A stretch of DNA of 64,000 nucleotides from Cohnella thermotolerans DSM 17683 (GCF_000429825.1 NZ_AUCP01000006.1:87215-151214), one strand, 5' to 3'. Counted from the stretch's first letter, positions 44,644-58,024 are shown. Notes: generated by a model from the letters alone, not told the origin. Numbers and translations are program-made.

Positions 44644-46110
44644 ATGGACAGACTGACGACCAATCAGGGCGTGCCGATCGGGGACAATCAGAACTCGAGG
44701 ACGGCAGGCCAGCGCGGACCGACGTTATTGGAGGATTATCAACTGTTGGAAAAGCTGGCCCATTTCGACCGCGAGCGGGTGCCGGAACGCGTCGTGCATG
44801 CCAGGGGGGCGGGGGCTCACGGCGTTTTCAAGCTGACCAACAGCATGAAGCGGTATACGAAGGCGGCCTTCCTTCAGGATGAAGGCACGGAGACGCCCGT
44901 CTTCGTCCGGTTCTCGACCGTCGTTCACGGCCAGCACTCCCCGGAGACGCTTCGCGACCCGCGCGGCTTCGCGGTCAAGTTCTACACGACGGAAGGCAAT
45001 TACGACCTCGTCGGCAACAATCTCCCGGTCTTCTTCATCCGCGATGCCATGAAGTTTCCCGATATGGTCCACGCCTTAAAGCCCGACCCGCGCAACAACA
45101 TCCAGCATCCCGACCGTTACTGGGACTTCATGTCCCTCACGCCGGAGTCGACCAACATGCTGCTGCACCTGTTCTCGGACGAAGGGATTCCCGCGAGCTA
45201 CCGGCATATGAGAGGCTCCAGCGTCCACGCGTTCAAATGGATCAACGCCTACGGCAACACCGTATACGTCAAGCTGCGCTGGGTGCCGAAGCAGGGGCTG
45301 AAGAACCTCTCGGCCCAGGAAGCGTCCGCCGTTCAGGCCGTCGACTTCAACCACGCCAGCCGCGACCTGTACGAAGCCATCGAACGCGGCGACTATCCGC
45401 AATGGGATCTGTTCGTCCAAATTCTCGATCCGGCCGATATCGACAGCTTCGACTTCGACCCGCTTGATGCGACGAAGGATTGGTTCGAGGACGTGATCCC
45501 CTATCAGCTTGTCGGGACGATGACGTTGAACCGCAATCCCGCCAACGTGTTCGCGGAGACGGAATCGGTCGGCTTCAACCCCGGCGTCGTCGTTCCCGGC
45601 ATCGAGCCGTCGGAAGACAAGCTGCTTCAAGGCCGCCTCTTCTCCTATTCGGATACGCAGCGCTACCGGATCGGAACGAACTATTTGCAGCTGCCGATCA
45701 ATTGCCCGTTCGCCCAGGTGGCCAACAACCAGCGCGACGGTTCGATGCCGTTCAAGCAGCAGAGCGGCCATATCAATTACGAGCCCAACCGTTATCAGGA
45801 TACGCCGAAGGAAGATCCGGCCTTCACGGAAGCGTCCGCTCCGTTGTACGGCGCGGCGGGAAGGCAGAAGATCGCCAAGACGAACGACTTCGGGCAGGCG
45901 GGGCAAGTTTGGAACCGTTACTCCGACGAGGAGAAGGCCGCCGTCTTGAACAATCTGGCGGCCGATCTGGCGCAGGCGGCGGAGCCGACTCAACTGCGCG
46001 CGGTTTGCAACTTCTATCGGGCGGATGCCGAGTTGGGGCAACAGCTCGCGGATCGTCTGAAGATCGATATTACGCCTTACATCAGTCATGCGGCGGTTCC
46101 GAACAATTAA
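44644..46110 (+). CDS. Catalase (monofunctional heme type)
   Basis: 488-aa cytoplasmic heme enzyme that dismutates hydrogen peroxide. Active-site His region ERVVHARGAGAHGVF, conserved RDPRGFAVKFYTTEGNYDLVGNN and the heme-ligand Tyr region RLFSYSDTQRYRIG are all present. The segment FSTVVHGQHSPETLRDPRG resembles the KatX-like group more than B. subtilis KatA, so I give no symbol. Start ATG with GGGAGAAG upstream. Divergent from perR with a Per box between, so it is expected to be peroxide-inducible. Confidence 0.96.
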   Translation: MDRLTTNQGVPIGDNQNSRTAGQRGPTLLEDYQLLEKLAHFDRERVPERVVHARGAGAHGVFKLTNSMKRYTKAAFLQDEGTETPVFVRFSTVVHGQHSPETLRDPRGFAVKFYTTEGNYDLVGNNLPVFFIRDAMKFPDMVHALKPDPRNNIQHPDRYWDFMSLTPESTNMLLHLFSDEGIPASYRHMRGSSVHAFKWINAYGNTVYVKLRWVPKQGLKNLSAQEASAVQAVDFNHASRDLYEAIERGDYPQWDLFVQILDPADIDSFDFDPLDATKDWFEDVIPYQLVGTMTLNRNPANVFAETESVGFNPGVVVPGIEPSEDKLLQGRLFSYSDTQRYRIGTNYLQLPINCPFAQVANNQRDGSMPFKQQSGHINYEPNRYQDTPKEDPAFTEASAPLYGAAGRQKIAKTNDFGQAGQVWNRYSDEEKAAVLNNLAADLAQAAEPTQLRAVCNFYRADAELGQQLADRLKIDITPYISHAAVPNN

Positions 46111-46130
46111 GTCGGTCCTTTTCTCAGTCC

Positions 46131-46161
46131 GAAGCCCCGGCCTTGTCAAGGTCGGGGCTTC
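46131..46161. terminator. Stem-loop between catalase and the convergent gene
   Basis: Stem GAAGCCCCGGCCTT / AAGGTCGGGGCTTC with a 3-nt loop and one G-T pair. No clear T-run on either strand; it probably still ends both convergent transcripts. Confidence 0.6.
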
Positions 46162-46179
46162 GCGTGCGGACCGGACGGG

Positions 46180-46689
46180 TTATTGCGGCGCCGGGATGCA
46201 GCCGTAACGGACTTCAAAGGTCGCCCCCAACGGCACAAGTTCGTAAAGATACCGGTGGATCAGTTCCTTCTCCACTGGAGTCAGAGCGTTCGTCGTGCTG
46301 ACGTCCAAATAGATCGTCCCCGTCCACGGATTGTACTCGTTGAAGGCGATCCGGCCTTCCGAGAACATCTCGTTCATGACGCCTACGATCCCCTGCAGGT
46401 CCAGGCTCCGGGTCATCGCCGCCCGGTACACGCTGTCGGGGATCTCTTCCGCCTGGGGAACCTTCTCCTCCTGAATCCTCGAATACTCTTTGATTTTGAA
46501 GCACACATACGGAACCAGATCGGTCGCGGCGAACCGCTTAAGCGCGATCCGGTCCGCATCGTCCAGTCGAAGCTGATCGTCCCAAGCATAGATCGTCGCC
46601 ATGTGCTTGCCGAGAGAATGGATGCGAACGTAACGAAGATGCGGAAAGCGCTTCCTGATCAAGCTTTCAGATAACAGCCGGGTTCCCAT
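46180..46689 (-). CDS. Hypothetical protein
   Basis: 169-aa soluble protein, not recognised. Sequence is of mixed alpha/beta character (FPHLRYVRIHSLGKHMATIYAWDDQLRLDDADRIALKRFAATDLVPYVCFKIKEY), with normal amino acid composition and no signal or membrane segment. The first ~40 residues could be a small DNA- or RNA-binding element, but no motif is convincing. Start ATG 46689 has GGGGTGAT upstream; the frame extends to 46743 without a site. Confidence 0.7.
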   Translation of the reverse strand: MGTRLLSESLIRKRFPHLRYVRIHSLGKHMATIYAWDDQLRLDDADRIALKRFAATDLVPYVCFKIKEYSRIQEEKVPQAEEIPDSVYRAAMTRSLDLQGIVGVMNEMFSEGRIAFNEYNPWTGTIYLDVSTTNALTPVEKELIHRYLYELVPLGATFEVRYGCIPAPQ

Positions 46690-46979
46690 AAAGATCACCC
46701 CATATCTTGAAAATAGAGCCGGAATGATTGCGCTTACATTCATCGTTTTCGATATGCCGCGTCTTTATTACTTATATGCCGCCAGCTTGCCGGGCAACCC
46801 TTCTTCGGAAAATTTCGGCTCCTAACCTCCGCCTCCCCTCCGATCGGCTTCGCAATGGCCATCATGAAATTGTCTTCATTATAACACTTCGGTTTCCATT
46901 TATGATGCACCTCCCGACCCAAGCCGCCGCGCAGCATGTCGAACAACCGGTTCGGCATACGCTGTTGGGAGAGCTTGCT

Positions 46980-47299
46980 TCGTTCGCCGGGAGCATGGTC
47001 ATCCCGACCGCCATGCGCAAGACGTTCCACCTGCGCAGGAAAACACGGTCCCGGGCGGCCTCCGGCGTCCGTGCATGCCTCCCGCCTCCGAATCCGGAGA
47101 CCTCTCCGCCGCGTAAAGTCCGGGAATCGCCTCACCGGAGGAACCGAGAACCCGCCCGGACAAGTCGGTTAGCGATCCGCCCAAGGTTTGCGGCCGCTGC
47201 CGGACCTGCCAGCCCGGCTCCGATCATGATGACATCGAATTCCAGGGATCGATCCCTCCTTCGAGGGCTGAGTATTCGGAAAGCTTTTCCGATTCTCAT
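46980..47299 (-). pseudogene. Remnant of an FAD-binding dehydrogenase gene
   Basis: The first part reads FDVIMIGAGLAGPAAAANLG, the FAD-binding start of a KsdD/fumarate-reductase-type flavoprotein. About 30 codons later, in a different frame, TDLSGRVLGSSGEAIPGLYAA and GGMHG match the C-terminal end of the same family (normally about 500-560 aa). Some 400 internal codons are missing, so it is the product of an internal deletion with further small damage. The junction lies near 47185-47205. A GGAG site still precedes the ATG at 47299, 5 nt after the glpD stop. Confidence 0.75.
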
Positions 47300-47304
47300 T
47301 TCGG

Positions 47305-49005
47305 TTACTCCTGCCGTGCGCCTGCCGCCTCTTCCAGATATTGTTCGAGCCGGTCGGCGCAATAAGCGGACTCCTCTTCCGTCCAGTCCAGCCAGTCGGC
47401 CATCGCTTCGATCACCGGAGTCTTCCAAGTCCGCACGGCCGCGATGTCGAAAAACAACCAGCCCGTCCGGCGGATGAAAAAATCCTCCGGTTGGACGGTC
47501 ATCTCGTGCTCCATGGCGTAACGCAGCCGAGCCGCGACTTCGGCGGACAGACCGTGACGTTCAGCCCATTGCCGCGTTCGCGAATCGATCGCAAGCGAGA
47601 ACAAGGCATCGACGTTCGAGCCGTAAAATCGGGCCAAAGCCTCAGCGTCTTTGGGGCTTAGGCCGATCCGGGCCCCTTCCTTCGTTTTGTGGGCCACGAA
47701 ACTTCCGTATGACGAGGAGCCGCCTACGTCTCCCCCGGAGATCGGAATGCCTCTCGTGCGGCACGGTCCCGCCGATCTTCCCGCCCGGTTGCCTTCGGCG
47801 GCAAGCCGCTTGACCACGTCGTCGACGACGGCCTCGGCCATCTTGCGGTAACCTGTCAGTTTGCCGCCCGCTATCGAGATCAGTCCCGAAGGCGAGTGAA
47901 AAATCTCGTCCCGGCGTGAAATTTCCGACGGATTCTTGCCCTCCTGTTGAATCAGAGGGCGCAACCCCGCCCAGCTCGACTCCACATCCGCTTCCGTCAG
48001 CTTGAGATCCGGGAACATGAAATTCGCCGCTTGCAGCAGGTAATCGCGATCCTCCGCGGTCGCCAGCGGATGCGCGATGTCGCCTTTGTAATTCGTGTCG
48101 GTCGTGCCCACATAGGTCTTGCCTGCCCTCGGAATGGAGAATATCATCCGGCCGTCCGGCGTATCGAAATACACGGCTTGGCGAAGCGGAAACCGACGCT
48201 GGTCAAAAACGAGATGCACCCCCTTGGTCAGCCGCAACGTCTTGCCTGTCTTGGACTTGTCGAACTCGCGGACGGAATCGACCCATGGGCCGGTCGCGTT
48301 GACGACTTTCGCGGCCCGGATCGCGTATTCTGCGCCGCCCGCCGTGTCCCGTACGAGCGCGCCCGTCAGCTTGCCGGAAGCGTCATAAGCGAAAGACTCT
48401 ACCTTGGCATAGTTCACGGCAAGCGCCCCCAGTTCTCTCGCCTTCTTCATGACTTCAATCGTGAGCCGCGCGTCGTCCGTCCGGTACTCCACGTAGTAAC
48501 CTCCGCCTTTAAGCCCTTTCCTCTTGAGCAGAGGCTCCCTGCGGAGAGTCTCTTCAACGCTCAGCATGGACCGGCGCTCGGCCTTCTTTACGCCCGCAAG
48601 GAAATCGTACAGCCGAAGGCCGATGGAAGTCGTGAATTTCCCGAATGTGCCGTCTTCGTACAGAGGGAGCAGCATCCATTCGGGCGTCGTCACATGAGGC
48701 CCGTTCTCGTATACGATTGCCCGTTCCTTGCCGACTTCGGCGACGACCCCGATTTCGAACTGCTTCAAGTATCGCAGCCCCCCGTGCACAAGCTTCGTCG
48801 AACGGCTCGAGGTTCCAGCCGCGAAATCCTGCATCTCGACGAGGCCGGTGCGCAAGCCGCGGCTTGCCGCGTCCAAAGCGATGCCCGCTCCCGTAATGCC
48901 TCCCCCGATTACGAGCAGGTCGAGCGGTTGATCACGCATATTCTCCAGGATGGCAACGCGTTCCCGGGCGGAGAATGTGCCGGTAAACGGTACGGATTGG
49001 GACAT
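47305..49005 (-). CDS. glpD: Aerobic glycerol-3-phosphate dehydrogenase
   Basis: 566-aa membrane-associated flavoenzyme that oxidises glycerol-3-phosphate to dihydroxyacetone phosphate and reduces menaquinone. FAD site DLLVIGGGITGAGIALDAASRGL, and GGLRYLKQFEIGVVAEVGKER, VNATGPWVD and GGKLTGYRKMAE of the family are visible. ATG 49005 chosen with GGGAGGAAA upstream; a TTG two codons earlier is less well placed. A terminator hairpin in the leader (49066-49128) suggests control by the GlpP antiterminator encoded just upstream in the same direction. Confidence 0.95.
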   Translation of the reverse strand: MSQSVPFTGTFSARERVAILENMRDQPLDLLVIGGGITGAGIALDAASRGLRTGLVEMQDFAAGTSSRSTKLVHGGLRYLKQFEIGVVAEVGKERAIVYENGPHVTTPEWMLLPLYEDGTFGKFTTSIGLRLYDFLAGVKKAERRSMLSVEETLRREPLLKRKGLKGGGYYVEYRTDDARLTIEVMKKARELGALAVNYAKVESFAYDASGKLTGALVRDTAGGAEYAIRAAKVVNATGPWVDSVREFDKSKTGKTLRLTKGVHLVFDQRRFPLRQAVYFDTPDGRMIFSIPRAGKTYVGTTDTNYKGDIAHPLATAEDRDYLLQAANFMFPDLKLTEADVESSWAGLRPLIQQEGKNPSEISRRDEIFHSPSGLISIAGGKLTGYRKMAEAVVDDVVKRLAAEGNRAGRSAGPCRTRGIPISGGDVGGSSSYGSFVAHKTKEGARIGLSPKDAEALARFYGSNVDALFSLAIDSRTRQWAERHGLSAEVAARLRYAMEHEMTVQPEDFFIRRTGWLFFDIAAVRTWKTPVIEAMADWLDWTEEESAYCADRLEQYLEEAAGARQE

Positions 49006-49065
49006 GGCCAATTTCCTCCCTGATGATTGATTGGACTATAAAAAAATCCGATCGGTTCGCGGAAG

Positions 49066-49128
49066 CAAAAAGAGAAACCTCGAACGGGTTCCGGGGCGAA
49101 CGCTCCGGAACCTCATGCGAGGTTTCTC
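49066..49128 (-). promoter_or_regulatory. Leader terminator before glpD, likely GlpP target
   Basis: Perfect arms GAGAAACCTCG / CGAGGTTTCTC (49072-49082 and 49118-49128) enclosing a second stem GGTTCCGG / CCGGAACC, with TTTTTGC after it on the minus strand. It sits between glpK and glpD, 61 nt before the glpD start. The layout is that of the B. subtilis glpD leader, where GlpP with glycerol-3-phosphate prevents termination. Confidence 0.85.
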
Positions 49129-49156
49129 CAAGATCTCCAACCGATATGAACTTGTA

Positions 49157-50683
<1,527 letters not shown>

Positions 50684-51238
50684 CTATCCCCCGAGCCCCC
50701 ACAGCTCCCGCCTGGAGGTCGTAATCGCCGTGGCCCCGGCCCCGAGCGCCGCGCCAACGTCCTCCGCCGACCGAATGAGTCCCCCGGCAATGATGGGAAT
50801 GCCCGTTCTTTCCTTCACCTCGCCGATCAGATGAGGAATGACGCCCGGCAGCACCTCGATAAAATCCGGGCGGGTCTTCTCGAACAACGAATAGCTCTTC
50901 TCCAGCGCGCCCGAGTCGATCAGGAACAGCCGCTGCACGGCGATGAGCTTGTTCTGTTTTGTCTTCTGAATGACGCTGGCCCGGGTCGAGATGAGCCCCG
51001 CCGGCCGAACTTTCTGGCAAAGAAATTCGGCCGCGTATTCGTCGTTCTTCAGCCCGTCGATGAGGTCGGCGTGGAGCAGCACCTTTTTGCCGTGGCGTTC
51101 CGCCAGTTCCACAAGCGGACGAAGCTGTCCCAGGTGACCGCCGAGCAGCACCAAATAAACAAAAGGGGCAGCGAGTACCCCTTCGAGTTCCTTTGCCGTT
51201 CTTACCGCCGGCAATACGGTCTGGTTCCGAAAAGGCAT
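50684..51238 (-). CDS. glpP: Glycerol-3-phosphate-responsive antiterminator GlpP
   Basis: 184-aa RNA-binding antiterminator with a TIM-barrel-like fold. Recognisable sections are LPAVRTAKELEGVLA, VFLLGGHLGQL-type segment (VYLVLLGGHLGQLRPLV), KKVLLHADLIDGLKNDEYA, and PDFIEVLPGVIPHLIGEVKERT. It allows readthrough of glp leader terminators in the presence of glycerol-3-phosphate. Its ribosome binding site GGAGG overlaps the stop codon of the upstream lacI-type gene, and only 9 nt separate the two reading frames, so it belongs to the beta-galactoside operon. Confidence 0.93.
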   Translation of the reverse strand: MPFRNQTVLPAVRTAKELEGVLAAPFVYLVLLGGHLGQLRPLVELAERHGKKVLLHADLIDGLKNDEYAAEFLCQKVRPAGLISTRASVIQKTKQNKLIAVQRLFLIDSGALEKSYSLFEKTRPDFIEVLPGVIPHLIGEVKERTGIPIIAGGLIRSAEDVGAALGAGATAITTSRRELWGLGG

Positions 51239-51247
51239 ATCAACCCT

Positions 51248-54318
<3,071 letters not shown>

Positions 54319-54336
54319 GCTGTCTGCTCCCTGTCG

Positions 54337-55158
54337 TTATTCTTTGACCGCGGTGCCGAGCACCCCGGAGATGAAATGCCGCTGCAGCAGCAGGAAAAAT
54401 ACGATGATCGGGCCAGTGGCGATCGTGACGCCCGCCATGACCTGGCCGTAATCGATACGCGACAAGCCGAACAAGCTCGACAACGCCACCGGCAGCGTGT
54501 ACATCGACTTGGAGGACGCCGCGATCAGCGGCCACAAGAAGCTGTTCCACTGGTACATGAACAGGAAGATCGCCGTGGCGGCCAGCGCCGGCTTCACCGA
54601 CGGAAGAATGATGCTGGTGAACAGCTTCCATTCCCCCACGCCGTCGATCCTGCCCGCTTCCATCATGGCGTCCGGAACGGCCTGCATGTTTTGCCTCATG
54701 AGAAATATCGCGAACGGATACGCCAGGTTTGGCAAAATGAGCGCCTGATACGAGTTCAACCAGCCCCAGGCGGCCATCATCTTGAACAGCGGAATGACGA
54801 GCGCGTGGAACGGCACCATCATCGACAGCAGGAAAGCGGAGAACAGCGCGTCGCGCCCTTTGAACTTGAATTTGGCGAACGCGTAACCGGCCATCGTGCA
54901 AATCATAAGACTTAGCGCAGTGTAGATCGTAACGACAATGAGCGAATTCGAGACGACCCGTCCGATGTCGATCGCTTTGTCGAGATTAGAGATATTGTCC
55001 CATAGCTTGGCTCCCGGCTTCAATATCGGCGGCTTAGCGAATACTTTCCCGCTCTCGTTCGTCGCCGAAACCGCCGCCCAATAGAACGGGAACAAGGACA
55101 CGATCGCGCCTAACGCCAGCAGCAGGTAGACAAGTACGTTCGTGCGCAGCGTTCTCAT
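54337..55158 (-). CDS. Sugar ABC transporter permease (MalG/UgpE type)
   Basis: 273-aa permease, about six transmembrane segments, EAA loop DAMMEAGRIDGVGEWKLFTSIILPSVKPAL, C-terminus FISGVLGTAVKE. The start is ATG 55158, which overlaps the stop of the other permease (ATGA) and has GGAGG 7 nt upstream; the open frame begins earlier. Third gene of the beta-galactoside operon. Confidence 0.93.
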   Translation of the reverse strand: MRTLRTNVLVYLLLALGAIVSLFPFYWAAVSATNESGKVFAKPPILKPGAKLWDNISNLDKAIDIGRVVSNSLIVVTIYTALSLMICTMAGYAFAKFKFKGRDALFSAFLLSMMVPFHALVIPLFKMMAAWGWLNSYQALILPNLAYPFAIFLMRQNMQAVPDAMMEAGRIDGVGEWKLFTSIILPSVKPALAATAIFLFMYQWNSFLWPLIAASSKSMYTLPVALSSLFGLSRIDYGQVMAGVTIATGPIIVFFLLLQRHFISGVLGTAVKE

Positions 55159-56006
55159 GCTTTTTCCTCCGTCCATTTAAATTGGATGAACGAGACGACG
55201 GCAATCAGAACGACGATCACATATGCCAGCGTCGAAGCGTATCCAAAATCGAAATAACGGAAGCCCGTCTGATACAGGTACATCCCGATCGTCAGCGTGG
55301 CGTCGCTGGGCCCGCCCTTCGTCAGCGTATAGGGCTCGTCAAAAAGCTGCAGCGTTCCGATCGTCGAGAGAATCGCCGTAAAGAGGATTACGGGCTTTAA
55401 CTGCGGAATGGTAACGGCAAAAAATTGCTTGAACCGGCCGGCTCCGTCCAGACTCGCTGCCTCGTACAGGGATTCGGGAATATTTTGCATGGCGGCCAGG
55501 AAGATGACCATGTTGTAGCCGGTCCACCGCCAGGTCATCGCCAGAATCAACGCGGCCTTCGCCCATATCGGATCGGACAGCCACGGAATCGCCTTGATGC
55601 CCAAAGCGCCGAGGAACTGGTTGATCAGCCCGTCCTCCATGAGCATGATGGAGAAAATGATCGAGTACGCGACGAGCGACGTCACGGCCGGCATGAAGAA
55701 GGACACGCGAAAAAGGCCTTTCCAGCGTTTGATCGAGTTCAGCATCGAAGCGAGCACGATCGCCCCGAACAGCATGATCGGAACTTGGACAACGAGAAGA
55801 ACAAATGTATTTTTTAGCGCCGTAAAGAAGATATCGTCGCTGAATAATCGACGGTAGTTGTCCAGACCGGCGAAGGTCATCTCCCCGCCCTGTGACGTCT
55901 GGAAGCTGAGAAGAAAAGAATATAAAATCGGATAAACCATAAAAATGGCGAACAGAACGATCGCGGGGGTCAAGAATAGGTATGGGATATAGCTCTTGGT
56001 TCTCAC
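55155..56006 (-). CDS. Sugar ABC transporter permease (MalF/UgpA type)
   Basis: 283-aa permease with about six transmembrane segments and EAA loop ESLYEAASLDGAGRFKQFFAVTIPQLKPV. GTG start with AAGGAGG 8 nt upstream. It lies between the binding-protein gene and the second permease, and is coupled to the latter by a 4-nt overlap. Confidence 0.93.
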   Translation of the reverse strand: MRTKSYIPYLFLTPAIVLFAIFMVYPILYSFLLSFQTSQGGEMTFAGLDNYRRLFSDDIFFTALKNTFVLLVVQVPIMLFGAIVLASMLNSIKRWKGLFRVSFFMPAVTSLVAYSIIFSIMLMEDGLINQFLGALGIKAIPWLSDPIWAKAALILAMTWRWTGYNMVIFLAAMQNIPESLYEAASLDGAGRFKQFFAVTIPQLKPVILFTAILSTIGTLQLFDEPYTLTKGGPSDATLTIGMYLYQTGFRYFDFGYASTLAYVIVVLIAVVSFIQFKWTEEKA

Positions 56007-56099
56007 CTTAGGCTCCTCCTTGCAGCTGGCTCGGTGATGGAAACAGGAAGAGATTTAGGATCCTCTCCTAAATCTCGTTCCTGTCGTGCCGCGATCCGA

Positions 56100-57419
56100 T
56101 TAGTAGTTGTTTACGTTGCGCTTCGTCCGGCTCTTGAGACTGTCTGCAGCAGACTTCAAGGCTTCCTTGGCGGATTGGCCCATGAACACGTGAGCTTGCG
56201 CCTTGACCGCTTCGTCCATGGCGATCGCATAGTCCTTGGTGTAGTAAGGCGTCGGAATGCTCTTCATTTCGTCCGCGAACAGCTTCCAGATCTTCTGTCC
56301 GCCGAAGAAGGCGACGTCGGATTGGAAGATCGGCTGCGAGTACGTGGAGAGCAGAGACGGGAACAACCCGTGTTTTTCCATGGCCATTTGCTGAACCTCA
56401 GGCGTCGTGGCGAAATATTTCGCAAACTCGAATGCTTCGTCGGGATGCTTCGTCGCGGAGGGAATCATCCAGCTCGAGCCGCCTAGGTTCGCCGCTCGGT
56501 TGCCGCCCTTCTCGAACGCCGGAAGCTGGATGACGCCCCATTTGCCGTTCGTGTCTTTCGCCTGATCGATAATAGTGCCGTAATACCAAGCGCCGAACGG
56601 AACGGTGGCCACGGAGCCGTCGACCGTAGCGGATACGGTTCCATCCCAGCCGTTGACGTCTTTCACGAGATCGGCGTCCCCAAGCTTCTTGAGGGTATCG
56701 AGCGCTTGAACGGCCTTCGGGTTGTTAAAGTCGATATTGCCGTCTTTGTCGAAGTAGAATACGCCGAGCTCATTGAGCATCATGCGGAAATTGGCGTCAT
56801 CCTTGAATTTGTCGGCCGGCAGCAGGTATGCGCCGGTTTTTTCCTTGATCGTCTTGCCCGCGGCGATGAAGTCGTCCCACGTCTCGATGCTTTCCGCTTT
56901 AACGCCGGCTTTGTCGAAAATGTCCCTGCGGTAGAACAGACCAGTCGGGCCCGCGTCGAACGGCAGTGCGTAATAAGAGCCGTCTTTGGAAGTCAGCTGC
57001 TGTTTGAACGCCGGAAAGTCCTTGCCGTCAAAGCCTTTATCGCTCAAATTCAGAAAACCTTTTGGGAACGCATCCAAATATCCCTGAATGCGGTCATCCT
57101 CGACAAGCACGATATCTGGAAGCCCTTGGCCGCCAGCCGCAAGACCCGTGGACAGTTTGTCGTATACGTCCAGGCGGCCCATGTCCTCGACTTTAAGCTC
57201 GACGTTAGGGTGGTCTTTCTTATACAATTCCATTGCGTCGTTCAAGGCGCCGACATTGACGTTCCATGCCCATGCCGACAAGGTCACCTTGTTCTCGTCC
57301 GCCGCTCCGCTTCCGGAATCGGAAGATGGAGCGGCATTGTTGTCATTCGAGTTGCCGCACGCTCCCAAGACAACGGATGTGGCCAGCAGCAGGCCGATAC
57401 CTTTGGAAAGCTTGTTCAT
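56100..57419 (-). CDS. Sugar ABC transporter extracellular solute-binding lipoprotein
   Basis: 439-aa lipoprotein, family 1. N-terminus MNKLSKGIGLLLATSVVLGACGNSND with lipobox LGAC, followed by an Asn/Ser/Ala linker and mature region KVTLSAWAWNVNVGALNDAMELYKKDHPNVEL. Start ATG 57419 with GAGGGGG upstream; the open frame extends to 57473. First gene of the beta-galactoside operon. A cre-like site and a long inverted repeat lie upstream. Confidence 0.93.
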   Translation of the reverse strand: MNKLSKGIGLLLATSVVLGACGNSNDNNAAPSSDSGSGAADENKVTLSAWAWNVNVGALNDAMELYKKDHPNVELKVEDMGRLDVYDKLSTGLAAGGQGLPDIVLVEDDRIQGYLDAFPKGFLNLSDKGFDGKDFPAFKQQLTSKDGSYYALPFDAGPTGLFYRRDIFDKAGVKAESIETWDDFIAAGKTIKEKTGAYLLPADKFKDDANFRMMLNELGVFYFDKDGNIDFNNPKAVQALDTLKKLGDADLVKDVNGWDGTVSATVDGSVATVPFGAWYYGTIIDQAKDTNGKWGVIQLPAFEKGGNRAANLGGSSWMIPSATKHPDEAFEFAKYFATTPEVQQMAMEKHGLFPSLLSTYSQPIFQSDVAFFGGQKIWKLFADEMKSIPTPYYTKDYAIAMDEAVKAQAHVFMGQSAKEALKSAADSLKSRTKRNVNNY

Positions 57420-57451
57420 TTCGTGTTTCCCCCTCATTTTTGAAAATTGGA

Positions 57452-57466
57452 TTGAAAACGCATCCA
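57452..57466. promoter_or_regulatory. CcpA-type cre site before the beta-galactoside operon
   Basis: TTGAAAACGCATCCA matches the cre consensus WTGNAANCGNWNNCW at every defined position. It lies 33 nt upstream of the binding-protein start, consistent with catabolite repression by a preferred sugar. Confidence 0.65.
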
Positions 57467-57485
57467 CAACCATCCTTATCCTAGC

Positions 57486-57527
57486 TAAATATTAAGTAAA
57501 AATCAATACTTTTTTAGTTAATATTTA
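57486..57527. promoter_or_regulatory. 10-bp inverted repeat, candidate operator of the LacI regulator
   Basis: Perfect arms TAAATATTAA (57486-57495) and TTAATATTTA (57518-57527), 22 bp apart, in the AT-rich promoter region of the beta-galactoside operon. A possible -35/-10 pair, TTGATT and TAGGAT, lies between and beyond the arms on the minus strand. LacI-type operators are usually closer palindromes, so assignment is tentative. Confidence 0.4.
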
Positions 57528-57586
57528 CCCAAGGATAGACGTCTCTTTTTTCGCGATGTTTGAGGTAGATTTCGGCCGCCGCCAAG

Positions 57587-57615
57587 TTAACTCCGAAGCT
57601 TGCCGCTTTTATGAT
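57587..57615 (+). promoter_or_regulatory. Promoter of the YjbR-type gene
   Basis: TTAACT (57587-57592), 17-bp spacer, TATGAT (57610-57615), 44 nt before the start codon. Confidence 0.6.
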
Positions 57616-57658
57616 AGAATCGGTCTAACGACGCGCAAGAGGAAGGAAGACGAACGCC

Positions 57659-58024
57659 ATGAACCATCAGCAATTGATCGACGCGGGGTTGAGCTATCCG
57701 GGAACCAGTCTCCGGTATCCGTTCGATCCGGAAATGCCGGTGCTGTACGTGGGGAACCGAATGTTCGCCCTGTTGGGCGTCAGGGAGGACGGGGAGAGCG
57801 TCAATCTGAAGACGTCGCCGGAGGAAGCGTGGCTGCAGCGCGAGACGTACCCCGGAGCCGTGCTTCCCGGCTATCACATGAACAAGCGGCACTGGAACAC
57901 CGTTCTGCTGAACGGAAGCGTGCCGGACGAAACGATCCTGCAGATGCTGGAGGATTCGTACCGGCTTGTGCTGGACAACCTTCCGAAAGCGGTGAGGGAG
58001 TCTCTGGCCTGGCGGGCCCCCTAG
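57659..58024 (+). CDS. MmcQ/YjbR-family protein
   Basis: 121-aa small protein with the YjbR fold (MNHQQLIDAGLSYPGTSLRYPFDPEMPVLYVGNRMFALLGV ... NLKTSPEEAWLQRETYPGAVLPGYHMNKRHWNTVLL). Family members bind DNA non-specifically or have unknown roles. ATG with AAGGAAG upstream. Monocistronic, with its own promoter and terminator. Confidence 0.9.
   Translation: MNHQQLIDAGLSYPGTSLRYPFDPEMPVLYVGNRMFALLGVREDGESVNLKTSPEEAWLQRETYPGAVLPGYHMNKRHWNTVLLNGSVPDETILQMLEDSYRLVLDNLPKAVRESLAWRAP

Noticed and set aside
46740..47135. 131-aa minus-strand frame beside the FAD-dehydrogenase remnant
   Set aside because: Overlaps the remnant in another frame; no start signal, although a short stretch near 46900 with a GGGAGGTG site looked gene-like before a stop codon appeared.
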